DNA from: Brachypodius melanocephalos
Taxonomy: Eukaryota; Chordata; Aves; Passeriformes; Pycnonotidae
Assembly (NCBI GenBank): GCA_013398615.1
Contig: VZSR01001854.1
Location: forward strand, 8,693,053-8,757,052
DNA length: 64,000 nt
Reading direction: 5' to 3'
In this document: piece by piece, positions 15,171 to 26,966 of the stretch
Layout: each line of letters begins with the position of its first letter
Numbering within the stretch: position 1 is the stretch's first letter
Translations under genes and position numbers: made by a program
The notes under the pieces: model-generated
The model's database searches: none
The model's input: only the letters and a program-made list of their open reading frames with translations
Told to the model about the DNA's origin: nothing

Positions 15171-18100
15171 AACTGAGTAATTCATTTAGTATGTTAAACA
15201 TTTTCTAATTCAGCACTTCTCTTGAATACTTCAGTCAAAAATTTATCAACCCCACCTGAATGTCCTTGGGATGGGCAACTTACAATATGTGAGATATGCA
15301 CTCCTCGACACATTTCAAGATGAAGTCTATCTATCTCTTTCCTTGGCCCAAGCTTTCTGATCTCCAAATCTGCATTGCACCTGAGTAGACATTTTCCTCC
15401 TGCAGACATCTGTCTGCATCTCTGTTACCATGAAGCTGGTTGTGTAAATCATGTAGAGGAATGTCCTGCGTTTGATCTGCTCTTCAGCTGTGCATTCTCC
15501 TCCACGTAAAGAACGAAGGGGCCACGGGGAGGAGCCTGCCTGGAAAGGTGATACAGCTACAATATTCTGCTTGCATCAGGCTAAAGCAGCCCCTTCAAAA
15601 CCAGGGAAGGAGATGAAAATTAAAGCCCTACCACTGGCCTGGTGCAAGTCTTTCTTCTCATTCAGCACCGTCAGTGTTTATATACTGAACTTCAAAACGC
15701 CTTTTAAAATTATTTAAAATATTACAACATCGCTAACTCAGGCAAGGATGGAGACTTGGTCTTTATGTCACACTAATCTTTTCATTTCCAGGATGTAGGA
15801 GATAATGCAAGGATAATTTAAACTTTGCTATTTAAAAGACTTATTTTTTTAAATCATGATTGAAAAATAAATATCAAGTCTGTGATAGAAACTGATGAAT
15901 GTGATACCTGGTAAATCATGGCTTTGGACATCTATGTCTAATGGCAGAGCACACTTGAGCTTCTCATACATTCTGAATGAATGGACATATACAGGAGTAT
16001 CTCTCAGGTTTTGGTGGTAGCTGCTTCTGGTTTTCACCCCTTTTTTACACATACAAAGGAAGACTATAAAGTCTTTTAAAATACACTAAATAATGACAAA
16101 AGAAAACATTTTTTTTCCAAAGAATATATGATCTTAAGAAGATCTGTGTTGCTGGTGCAAGAATGACAACTTCAACAAAATAGAAGTAGGATGGTTCCCA
16201 TCATGGCACATTTTTATTAAAGATAATGCAATGGAGTGGTGGGGAACATCTGGGCCATCTTCTATATGGGAGCAGAAGTGACCAGGGCCACTGGAGGAGC
16301 ATGAGTCTATATTGATGCTAATTTAATTGCTTATGAGACTCAACAAACACTCTCTTTCTCTTCATGCTATTCGTAACACGTAAAAATCAGGATTTGCAGA
16401 TGGATTTTTTACCACTTTTAAAATAAGACTCTTTACCTGCCAAGAGTAGAATGGCCCATGATGTCCTTTACCAAATGCAGCAATGGAAGTGGAGCAGTCC
16501 TACAGCCCAAAATTTGATCAAAGCAGCTCTGAAATGAGTTGTCTTCTGGATGAACACTTCTTGCAAATACTCCCTTTGTTATGTTTTGCTGTGCAACCAA
16601 CTTTCCAAATGGGACTTGTCACAGCAACAAAAATATGTGGCTATGGACTCAACATGTTTTCATTCTAGCTCTGCTGTTAGTGGGATGGCAGAGGAGAGAG
16701 TGCCTACAAACAGCTGAGTCCTCAAGCAGCCTAATGTGCTTGAAAAACTTCCCTTCAGTAGAGTGAAAGTGTTTATCTGCTGTGCAATCTAATTTAATAC
16801 TAAGTTAAATATGCATCTCCAAGGCCAAGCTGAAAGTCAGGAGGACCTTTCTTCTTTTTAGTCTAGTAGCCTATTAAGGTTGTTCCTAGTTCTGATCTGT
16901 ATCTCCTATTTACTTTAGACAAAAGTAAAATAAAAAGAAAAATGTCGTCCATCTCAGAAAATATTTTTGATGTTACATCCACTTGGAATTACAGTGAAGA
17001 AGAAAATATTTCCCTCATAACATCTCATGCCATTTCTCTTCAAACCTCTTCAGCTGCTGCCTCTACTACAGAACTGAAGACTTGTTTATCTATATCACTC
17101 ATATATATTGACATCTGTCAATTCTCAATAATCTTTCACTAGAGAAGTAAAAGGGAATTTAAACCACTGGAGAAAAAAACCTATAACATTTGTTGTGTAA
17201 AAATGGAGTCTGATTTCTGTGAGAAACAAGAAAAAATGGAGGTGATACTTTAAATCAGTTATTCAGCCATAAGTGTATCAAAAGAAATAGGGAAAAATTT
17301 GTCATTTGGCATGAATAGCCTTCTGTGGAAGTGATCATCACTCTTCATCATGCAGTTCATACTTTAGGATCAAGGAGCTTACAATACCCTCTTGATTGAA
17401 GTACTGTCTAGAAGTTAATCAAAATGGACTGTGATTTTTGTGGGGGCATTTTATAGTCTTTCTATTTAATTAACTGTTTCTTCTCACATCTAGTTGCCCT
17501 AATTTCTTAAGGTAGCATTCAAAAGAACAAAGTTTTAAAACAACTGAATCTGAAGTTCTTTTGGCCTTGTCATCACATTGCTACACACAGGAAGATTCAA
17601 CACAAGAATCTGGCACAGAGTGAACAAAGTATTTGCAGCAGTTCCCTACCTCTGGAGGTCTGGCACATACAGAAGCATATGTACATTTTATTTCCTACTT
17701 CATAAGACAAACTCTGGCCATTTATTTAACATATCCTAACAAAAACTACAATAGACCTACAGATCATCTGTATATCAGGATATGAACATGTTTAAAGAGA
17801 TGTTTACATTCAGAGCCAGTATATGCCAGATTGTATGTGAAACAGATTTTACATAAGCCTTCACCTCATCAAGTGCAGCATATGGCTGATTTACAGCACA
17901 AAATAGCAGGTCTTATTTAGAGAAGTATAGCTTTCCAGAGCTTCCACCAATGTGGTTTCTTCTGTGTTTTGCCTTGATGGCACAGCCCATGAGACAATTG
18001 GGGTGTCTTAGTCTAAAGAGAGTAGTCTTATACTTAGAAGTATGCACTGTCTGCATATCTACAGTAAATAAAAATATAGAAGCTATATAATCTGGTGGTC

Positions 18101-19095
18101 ATTGCTCAACTCCACTTTGAGGATAAAAAACCTTCCTAAAGACTTGTTTGGGAGGCTGCGACATCTCTGGGAGATGTGACAGCAGCTAGACACAGTTCTG
18201 CCATGGTTCAGGAAAGATTGGTCCTGCTGTGGGGTAGCGAGCTAGGCAGGATAGTTCTGGAGGTTTGTTTTTCCTATTTTGCAAGGCTTTGCCTCATATT
18301 TCCAAAAAACGAATCAATTTCCTATATGCCAACATAAAAATATCTGAGTTACTTCTGCTGTGTCCTGATTTTCTTCATGCCACTAGCCTGGAACAGGTTA
18401 AACACACACAAAATACTGAGATGAAGATTGACAAATTTGTTTTGTTAATCAACTGCTCATCTGGTGTCTTATTTCTACAAAACGTTGCTTCAGGTGCAAT
18501 TTAAACTCCACCTCCACCTTTTTTCTCCCCATTTCAACTATCAGTTCCATGGAAATACTGCTGCTCTCCTATCTGTGATAAAAGAATCAATGAGGCGAGA
18601 AGTTGCCAAGTGCTCGTATCTGCTATACCAAAGTTTTCTAGAAAAGAGAACCCTTCTCTGTCTTCCAAGTCAGGATAAAGCACACAGGAGGTTTAAATGG
18701 GGGAGACATCTTCCAAGAATATTCTTCAGATCTTCATTATTTCAAAGAAATGGTGCAAATGACAGAATACCTGTGCTAAGGTGCTATTGAGCATCCTTCA
18801 CTCAATGTTTTCTCCTCAGAGCTCTGATGACATGATATGCAAGTGCTGAGCAATGTTCCAGAAAGAGCATGCTGCAGTGTATTTATTTCCTTTGCACAGG
18901 CTTATTGCCAATTTTGCATATGACTTGTGACCCACAGCTTCCTCATGGAGAGAAACCAAAGGGAATGTAGGCCCTTAATAAGAAACAATCCATTTTGCAA
19001 ATGAATCTCAGAGTAACTTTAAGAGGCAGCAGTGCTAATGCTGTGAGGATGCCCGGGAAACATGTCCACTACATAGTTTTGGGTGTTAAGTACTC

Positions 19096-19170
19096 AAAAA
19101 AAAAAAAACCAAAACCAAAACCAAAACAAACAAAACCCCCAACAAACAAACAAACAAACAACAAAAAGAA
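19096..19170. repeat. A-rich / AAAACC-AAAC low-complexity tract
   Basis: Poly-A is followed by three AAAACC units, ACAAAC units and a CCCCC run. The minus strand is G/T-rich with repeated TTTTGG. Confidence 0.93.
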
Positions 19171-19627
19171 GAGACATATTGGCTGTTGCTGGGTATGAGC
19201 CATAACAAGGTTGTTTCTACCATTTGTTGCTAGACAGAACCTAAAGCTATTCAATGAGATTATCTGAATAAATTTGTCTTTAGAAAACAGCTGTTCACCA
19301 GATGTTCTGCAACCCATACAGTAAAATTACAGGTACATATATTCCTTTCTTTTTAAGCCACAAACATGTATTGATAGGTTTGAAATCTGACTTTAACTAT
19401 TCTCTTACTATTTTCTTCTATAGAGAAAAAGAAAAAAAATTACAGCATAATATCCATTAGCAGTCACATAAAAGCATGTATGCATGCTAATTACTTTAAA
19501 TACGTTATGAAGACTCCTTTCATAATGTGCTGGCTGCTGTCAATATGGAACTGATTAATCCATGAAAACTCTTCTGTGATTCCAGAAATATATGCCTGCA
19601 ACATTCATTCTACAAGTGTCAACATGG

Positions 19628-20730
19628 GAAGACCAAGCAATGTTATCTACCTAGACTTCTGTAAGGCCTTCAACAGCGTCCCACATGACATCCTTAAGTC
19701 CAAATGGGAGAGATGTGGGTTCAAAGGTGGACTACTCGGTGGATAAAGAATTAGCTGAATGGACAAAGCCAGAGATTTGTGATCTATGTCCAGGCTCACT
19801 GTGGTCAAATGTTGTCCCTTAGGGCTCTGTCTTGCCATCATTGTTCTTCAATATTTTCATCAACAACACAACACAGAGGGACCAAGTGCACCCTCAGCAA
19901 GGAAGCTGAGAGAGGCATTTTGCACAACACAAGGATGGAATGCCATCCAGAGGGACCTGAGCAAACATGAGAAGTGAGCCCATGAGAACAATGAAGTACA
20001 AGACCAAAGGCAAGGTGCTGCACATGGGTCAGGGTAATCCCAGGCATGAGCACAGACTGGAGGAAGAGCTCATTGACAGTCCTTCCCTGTGAAGAAGGAC
20101 TTGGGGGTTCTTATGGATGAAGAGTTGGACATGACCCAGTCATGTGCACTGGCAGCCCAGAAAGCCAAATGTGCCCTGGGTTGCATCCAAAGCATCATGG
20201 CCAGCAGGGTGAGGGAGGGGATTCTGCCCCTCTGCACCACCTGGAGTGCTGCATCCAGCTCTGGGGTCCCAGCACAGAAAAGACATGGACCTGTTGGAGA
20301 AGGTGCAGAGGAGGGACACCAAGATGTTCAGAGGGCTGGAGCACCTCTCCTGTGAAGACAGGCTGAGAGTGCTGGGGAAGAGAATGCTTTAGGGAGGTTT
20401 TATAGCACCTGTCAGTACTCAAGGGGGCATATACAAAAGAAGGAGAGTGACTTATTACACAGGGAAATAGTGACAGGATGAGGGAGGATGGCTTTAAACT
20501 GAAGAAATTCTTCACTGGGAAGAGGATAAGACACTGGAAAAGTTTTCCTAGAGAAGCTGTGGATGTTCCATTCCTTGAAGTGTTCAAGGCTGGGCTGGAT
20601 CGAGCCTGGAACAACCAGGTTTAGTGGAATGTGTCCCTGCCCATGGTAGGAAGGTTGAAACTAGAGGATTTATAAGGAACTTTCCTAAACAAGGCTTTCT
20701 ATGTTTCTATAATTTTATGATTCTTTCAAT
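19628..20730 (+). mobile_element. CR1 LINE, 5'-truncated, degraded (plus orientation)
   Basis: The 5' part encodes a reverse-transcriptase fragment, NVIYLDFCKAFNSVPHDIL, matching the CR1 ORF2 pattern YLDFSKAFD. Further on, KKDLGVLMDEELDMTQSCALAAQKAKCALGCI and the characteristic tract around 20195-20360 (LECCIQLWGP in another frame) match CR1 C-terminal coding sequence. The 3' end shows the GLDRAWNNQ-type terminal region and a tail with degenerate ATTCTATGATTCT-like repeats (20703-20728). Several stops and frameshifts break the reading frame, so this is a dead copy. CR1 insertions are usually 5'-truncated, which fits. Confidence 0.9.
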
Positions 20731-21504
20731 TCAGCAAAAACATCTTTGATATATACATTTCTTACCATGCAGTACAACATATTTTTGATCAAATCCTAAC
20801 AGAAAAAATTTTGAAGATATGCAAGTCACCTGATCACATTCCCCTTTCCAAGTCTTAGATAATGAATGTGCTTGCTCAAAGTAATTTTTTTTCAGTAATT
20901 ACCAAAAAAAAAAAAAAAATCAGAGCAATGATGCATCATATAAAATTGAGAAAGGTTTGTAGAAGATGAAAGTCTGACAGAAGTAGTCGAAGAGAGGGAA
21001 TTTTTCAGAAACAAAAACTATTCACCAGCCTAAGCCAAGAATACCTAAGCTTGACAATTTCTGTGTATCATGGTATATTAGGAAAGTGTATTCATTTGCT
21101 GGAATTCTATTTCCCCTCTTATTTTAATTTATCTTTCTTAAGATTTTTGTTGTCAGTCTGATATTTCAAAGTACATCTGTAATAAAAAGAAAGACCCATA
21201 GCATCTAAAAAAGCACAGAAAATGTTGAGCAGATGCTAGAAAATGAATTTGAGAAATCTGCAGGGGATAACTAAGTCAATTGGACAGAAGTATCTTCTGT
21301 CAAGGAATGAAGTCATCAGTGGGTTGGAGAAGCTACTTTTAAGAGAAAGATCCAAAGGATGGTGATGAGCTCAAAGTGTTCAGGGTCACACTGGGGACAT
21401 TACTGCAACGATATCCAGAAACCATTCCGAGAAAGATACCACCCTTGTGGTGGGATGATGAAGGACAACGTGACCCAGTTCAGGATGCCTTGTAACAAGT
21501 TCCT
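20731..21504. other. Spacer between the two CR1 fragments
   Basis: AT-rich sequence with a poly-A run near 20904-20919. No gene or further repeat is recognised; the right part may be degraded CR1. Confidence 0.5.
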
Positions 21505-21790
21505 ACTGCATTTACACTGGCCACCAGCTGGATGCAGCATCATTCACCACCACTCTCTGGGCCTGGCCATCCAGTCAGTTCCTAACCCAGCAAAGGTCCC
21601 ACCTGTCCAAGCCATGGGCTGCCAGCTTTTCCAGGAATGCTGTGGGAGATGGTGTCAAAGGCTTTGCTGAAGTCCAGGCAGACACATCCACAGCCTGTCC
21701 CTCACCCACCAGGGGGGTCACCTGCTCACAGAAGGAGATCAGGTTGGTCAGGCATGACCTGCCCTAATCCATGCTGGCTGGGTCTACAGG
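21505..21790 (-). mobile_element. CR1 LINE internal ORF2 fragment (minus orientation)
   Basis: Read on the minus strand it gives RSCLTNLIS, then GEGQAVDV, then after a frameshift a KAFDTIS-like stretch, LEKLAAHGLDRWDLCWVRN, a stop, and LDGQAQRVVVNDAASSWWPV. These are consecutive parts of the CR1 reverse transcriptase. The part that should follow, leading to the CR1 3' end, is not seen at lower coordinates, so the copy has lost its 3' end. Adjoining bases 21359-21504 may be degraded CR1 or unrelated sequence; I cannot tell. Confidence 0.85.
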
Positions 21791-22077
21791 AATGAGTGCA
21801 CTGTAATGCAGGGGAGATCACAGATGTGAAAATTGAGGTAAGTCTAGAATATGAGCATGCTGTAGATCAGGGATCAGCAGCTGGGCTTTCTCCTGGCAAC
21901 TGGGCAAAAGAACCAGCCAGATTTTGAGCTTGATCAAAGCTTGTCAAAGAAGCATATTCAGCCTGTAGTTTTACTTTCAGGACCCCTCAGACATCCTCAG
22001 GAGCATGATGATGCCTCTCCCACAGCTTGGGGAGCACCAACCACACGCACACGTGTAGGGGAGATTATCAGAGTCAA

Positions 22078-22104
22078 GCATTAATGTAAGGAGCATTAAT
22101 GTAA
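22078..22104 (+). repeat. Short direct repeat
   Basis: GCATTAATGTAA appears twice, 15 bp apart. Confidence 0.85.
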
Positions 22105-25100
22105 CATAAGCCCAAAGTGTCATTATACCATATAAAACTGACAGCAAAAGTGCACTTAAATACTTGTGTTACTTGGATGATTTTGGGGACAACTAGAGCA
22201 ACCTGACAGAGGAATTATCTTACAAAAAGAGGAACCAGCTAAAATATTTGAACTTCCAAATTTTTATCTTATATGAAGAAATAGATTGTCTTTTTTGTGG
22301 AGTTTAGCAGGAGGTTGAGGTGACAACTTCCAGGCTGCATAGCTAAAAATGAATTGCAACAACAGAGCTTTTCCAAGCTCAGACTTGTTATACCACTAAA
22401 TGTTGATGCAAACATACACAAGACACAATGGCAGCTCAGAAACACATGGTCCTTGGGGGCTAAGTTTCCTAATATTTGATAAACATGAGTTTTCAAGTTG
22501 TGTATGTGAACAATTTTAAGTTTGCATATCTATGCAATCATGAAAGAGAGGTGAACAATTGCCCAGGAAACACCTTCTTCAGTGACAGGAGCAGGAGTGG
22601 ATCCACAAATCACCACATGAGAGTCACATCACAGCTGTGCTCTTCCATCAACTCTTTCCATTTGCTGGTGCACTGCAGATAATATCCCCAGCAAATTCAT
22701 TACATGCAAAAATTGTTAAAGGTGGGGATAAAAAATTATATAAACCTCAAGAATTTGCTTATAAATCATAGCAAATTAGAGACCTGCATAATGCTCCCTC
22801 AGCTATGACAGAATAAAAAGACATCCCACAAATTGTTTTAAAACCAGCAACAAGTGCATGTGCATTCACTTTAAACATTTCATGCCGTGTTTATGTCAAC
22901 CTTGCCATCTACTTCTTTCTACATATGGGGTCTTGTGGGTCTTAAAATCAGCATGATTTCCCTTTCCAATAGCCAGCACCTCTCTGGAAAGAGGGACTCC
23001 TTTTGTTTTTGTCAGTTCTTGGGCTGCTGCCCTTCTAGACAAAACCAGTCCAATAGTCTCAGCAGGAAATCACAGCCAGTGCTGTTGAAGCCAGTTGGTC
23101 TCCTATTATCCTATTCCTGTGGAATGGCTTATCTTGAGTCATTGTTTCTTTGCAGCCTCTTTTTAGACTTAATCAATGTACTCATGCAGTGACTACCCTG
23201 TAATAAGGTCATCAGAGTTTTTATACATTTTTACAGCCCACTCAACATCCTTCACAATAGTTAAATTGAGAGATTTCTGTCATTGTGGAGATGGGCCTTA
23301 GGCCCACAGAATCTTGGCTGAACTAAAAAAATATCTTTCAAAAAGACACCCAAAGCTTAAATAATTTTTGGAAAATATGATCAAATCCTCCATAAAAACA
23401 AATGTGTAATGAGGCAAAGAAATATAACCAGAAGAAGATGAAAGACTGGGCAACTTTTTTTCTTCAAGAGATGGGAATGTGATATTTGAGACAATAAATA
23501 ATATTAGAAAACAATTTCAACAACAAAGTAATAAAAAGGATCAGCAAGAATACCTTGGAGATAATTTTCACTGAATCTGGTTTCAACATCAATTCTTGAG
23601 TGCACTAATATTACTCACTCCTGTCCTAAAATTGCCCCTTCCAAATAAGACACAGTTCTGTGTATCCCAATTAATCCCCCACATCCCCTCTCTGCTGATT
23701 AAGTGGCTTAAAGAAGTTTATTTAGTCTCTCTAGCTTTCAAGATGAAAGGCTTTTTCCTCAAATACTCAAGGCTTGTAGATACAAGAAGGTTCAAGCTTC
23801 ATTCCACATACTAGGCTGGAATATCCTTGGCCAAGGACCCCCTCAGAATACAATCATCAGAGCACAGTGCACTGGGAAGTGCTAAGATGAGAAGAGACAG
23901 GATGACACCGCTTACAGTGACACTCTTTAGTTCAGGTCACAGTGTGTTGTTCTTGCAAGGTCTCCAAGATGACAAAGAGAAAAAGAGAGTGAGAGGAAGG
24001 CAAAACACAGCAACATTCTGCTTCACTTGTCACTTTCATTCAGACTAAAAGAATGAATGAGAATCCACCCTCAGCCATGGCTGAATGTACCAAGGGGCAG
24101 AGCTCCTTAACCAGTTAATATTTCAGTAAAATTAAGGCAATATTCATGCAACAGCCAAAGGATATCTCAAAGCTCTGTCATAAATTGGAAACACTATTCA
24201 TTCTGCATGGACATTTCTACATTTCTCCTGTCTTGAGTCTTCTGAAGCATCTATCTTTTGAGATGCCTAACCTATCTAAAATGGCTAGGTCTCCACATCA
24301 TGAGAAGAAAACTTCCAAAAAGCTTTTTCATCCATTTTTGCAGTTTAAAATTAAAGGGATTATCAATGGAATACTAATGAGAATTTGCTTTGAAGTTACT
24401 ATAAAGAAAGGTGATAAAAATGAAAGCATTTTGGCTGAAATGTGAAAAATTGAAAGTTAAACTCCGGGATTTGCATCAGGTGGGTGTAGAGATACAACAT
24501 GAGGCTTTTATTCTGTCTGGAGGTCCCAGAGCAGAGGAATGAGGTCCTTCCTTAGTACATGTGCATTTCTGCAGGGACAAACCTGGGCTACACCCAGCAG
24601 GCTGGGTCCCACAAGGAGATCTCTCATCCAGTGCACAGAAGCAAAAGTTTTACCTTGGTGATGAATGGTCTCCTCTGCAGAGGAATTTTCAAGTGAAGGG
24701 AAGAGCTTCAAGCTTTCACTGGCTGCACCAACAGTCTGGTACACACAGAAATAGAAATTTGCTTTTAGCATGATTTTAAACATGCCTTCTGTCACCAAGT
24801 AAGGATCAATAAAGACAATTCTGCTGTTCTGTAAGGACATACTGAAACTCCACGCATCTTTTAAGCTAATTCACCTTCTCCCCAAGGCATTAGGGGGACA
24901 AAAGACATGAATATAACTGGCAGGTTTGCAAACTGGCTGGACTTAAAAAAGGGTATTTACAGTGTTTATGATACACAGTATGTACGTGGAGCCATATTCA
25001 GAAAAAGTGCACTGTGATTACTGACATTTTTACAATTTAAATTTTGCCCAATAAATCTCACAGAGGACACGTATGGGAATTTATTCAAGAACATTGCCAT

Positions 25101-26908
25101 GTTCATTATTTACAGCTGCAATTTTTTAAAATGTTCACTGTAACTGAATCCCTGTTTGCCTCTATAACACTCTGACAATTTCTAATTTTTGTTTCTAACT
25201 TTTGAAGGTTTTAGTGGCAGATAAAAATACACAAAATCACTGTGATCATTATCAGCTTATATATGCAGGGAGAACACTCCATGCAAGAGTATTTTTTGGT
25301 ATTTAAGTTTAAAAAATGTGGAAGAGAAATAAAGGGAAATAGAAAAATTAGAGAAAAAAACGTGAATGAAAACTTAAAGAGGTCTGTGAGAACTGCTGAT
25401 TACTTAATTGATTTTCCCAATTATCCAATGAAGAAAAAAGATAAGTTTGGCTAAAAGCTCATAGTTTTTTTAGTGGTAATGTGGAATCTGCAATACGACA
25501 AATGTCAAATGAAAAATAAGATGATGTTAGAAACGGAAATCATGTCTGGCAGAGCAGTGAATGTTAAGAAGAAATTTGAATAGACTAGTCATTAATTCTT
25601 GTAACAGGGAGACTGTTCATGTAAGAATGTTGATGGAGAAAAGACAGAAGGATGACACTAATATTTCTTTCTGTATTTGAAAAGAAACAGAACAAGATAA
25701 TCATAGGAGGAAAGTAAGCTTGTAACCACTTGGCTAAGCAGTATTCAGTCAGAGAGAAACTAGGAAAAACTCATTAGTCCTGAATATCTTGAATGCTAAA
25801 GTTCTGAATTTTTTTTCCTGGGGGATCTTTAGTCCTGGAGAATAAACTTTTTATAATATTTTGAATACCAGCAGGAATCCAAACTGTGCAGGAATCAGGG
25901 AGGCAAAGGGTGTTAACCCACTGGACTGCAGCAGGCTTCTGTCAATCCCTCAGAAACCAAATGGAAAAATTAATATGGTATTGCCCCAGCTGGAGGTATT
26001 CAAGGACAGTGATATACCTAATACGTGCTGTAAGAATTAAGTTCATTGAACAAGTCACACATAGTTGATGCCTGTTTACAAGGGTGTTTTTATGCATGCA
26101 GATCATCTGCTGGTGTGTGTTAGAGCTCGAGGAGGTGAAAAAACCAATAGTCACTTATGCTAAGTGATGATAACCTGTTCTGAGCTGGGCTTTTTGTGCT
26201 CTAAAGGCATTAGTAAAGCACTTCCTCAGATTTTTGAGAGCTACTCACATAAAAGCACAGCAAAATTTGGTTCCCTTCCTGTCCTGGCCAAGATATGATC
26301 TGCAGCATAGACAGAGAGAGCATCACACAGTGACAGATGCTTTTCAGCTTCGTAAAGCCTCACCTAAGTGCTCTTGCACGTCTCTAGCAGGTGCTGCTCT
26401 GGGTGATGCCTGGGTGACTGGAGATGTCCTGCCACCTGTGTCAGGGGTGGCATCAGCTCTGCATTTCAGAAGGCTCCTTGATGAGAAGCTAATCAAACGT
26501 GCAATGTGCCGTATACTGCAGTTTGAAATCCCCCACATAAAGTCCCTGGGGAAGTTTTCAGGACCACCTTCTACAATTACTGGGTTTGGTCAGGCTGGGT
26601 TGGGTTTGGTTCTATGTCTTGGTTTTTTTGGGGTTTTTTTGTTTCCTTTTTCCATTTCTGCTCAACAGTATGAAGATCTGGGCAAACTGTCATTGGCACA
26701 CTGTACTGAGATGCATGTGGACTATAAATAAAAACTTGTTTACATGCACAGTGAAATTGTGGGAGTTTCAATCACTGCACCTGACAGGTCAGCATGAATC
26801 AGTCCATTATAATGTAAAAGACACACATTTTAGATGGCAGCGATATTTTGTAGCCTCATACACCAACTTTAAAGCTTCAGACGTGACACAGAGAGAATAT
26901 GATCATCA

Positions 26909-26966
26909 TTTAAAAAAACAAAACAAAACAAAACAAAACAACAACAAAAAAACAAACAAAAAAAAG
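26909..26966. repeat. (AAAAC)n low-complexity tract
   Basis: Four to five AAAAC units are followed by AAC and AAAC variants. Confidence 0.93.

Larger units (their letters stand above)
1..19627. other. Intergenic DNA without recognisable genes
   Basis: Many short ORFs on both strands, none longer than 194 codons (minus 8739-8155) and none recognised. Simple repeats are listed separately. On the FHOD3 strand this is downstream of the gene. In mammals the next gene is TPGS2, convergent; I looked for its exons on the plus strand and did not recognise any. Confidence 0.5.

Noticed and set aside
26234..26731. Plus-strand ORF of 165 codons
   Set aside because: The C-terminal part is read from a T/G-rich low-complexity stretch and the N-terminal part matches nothing I know. 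No splice sites or polyadenylation signal fit.
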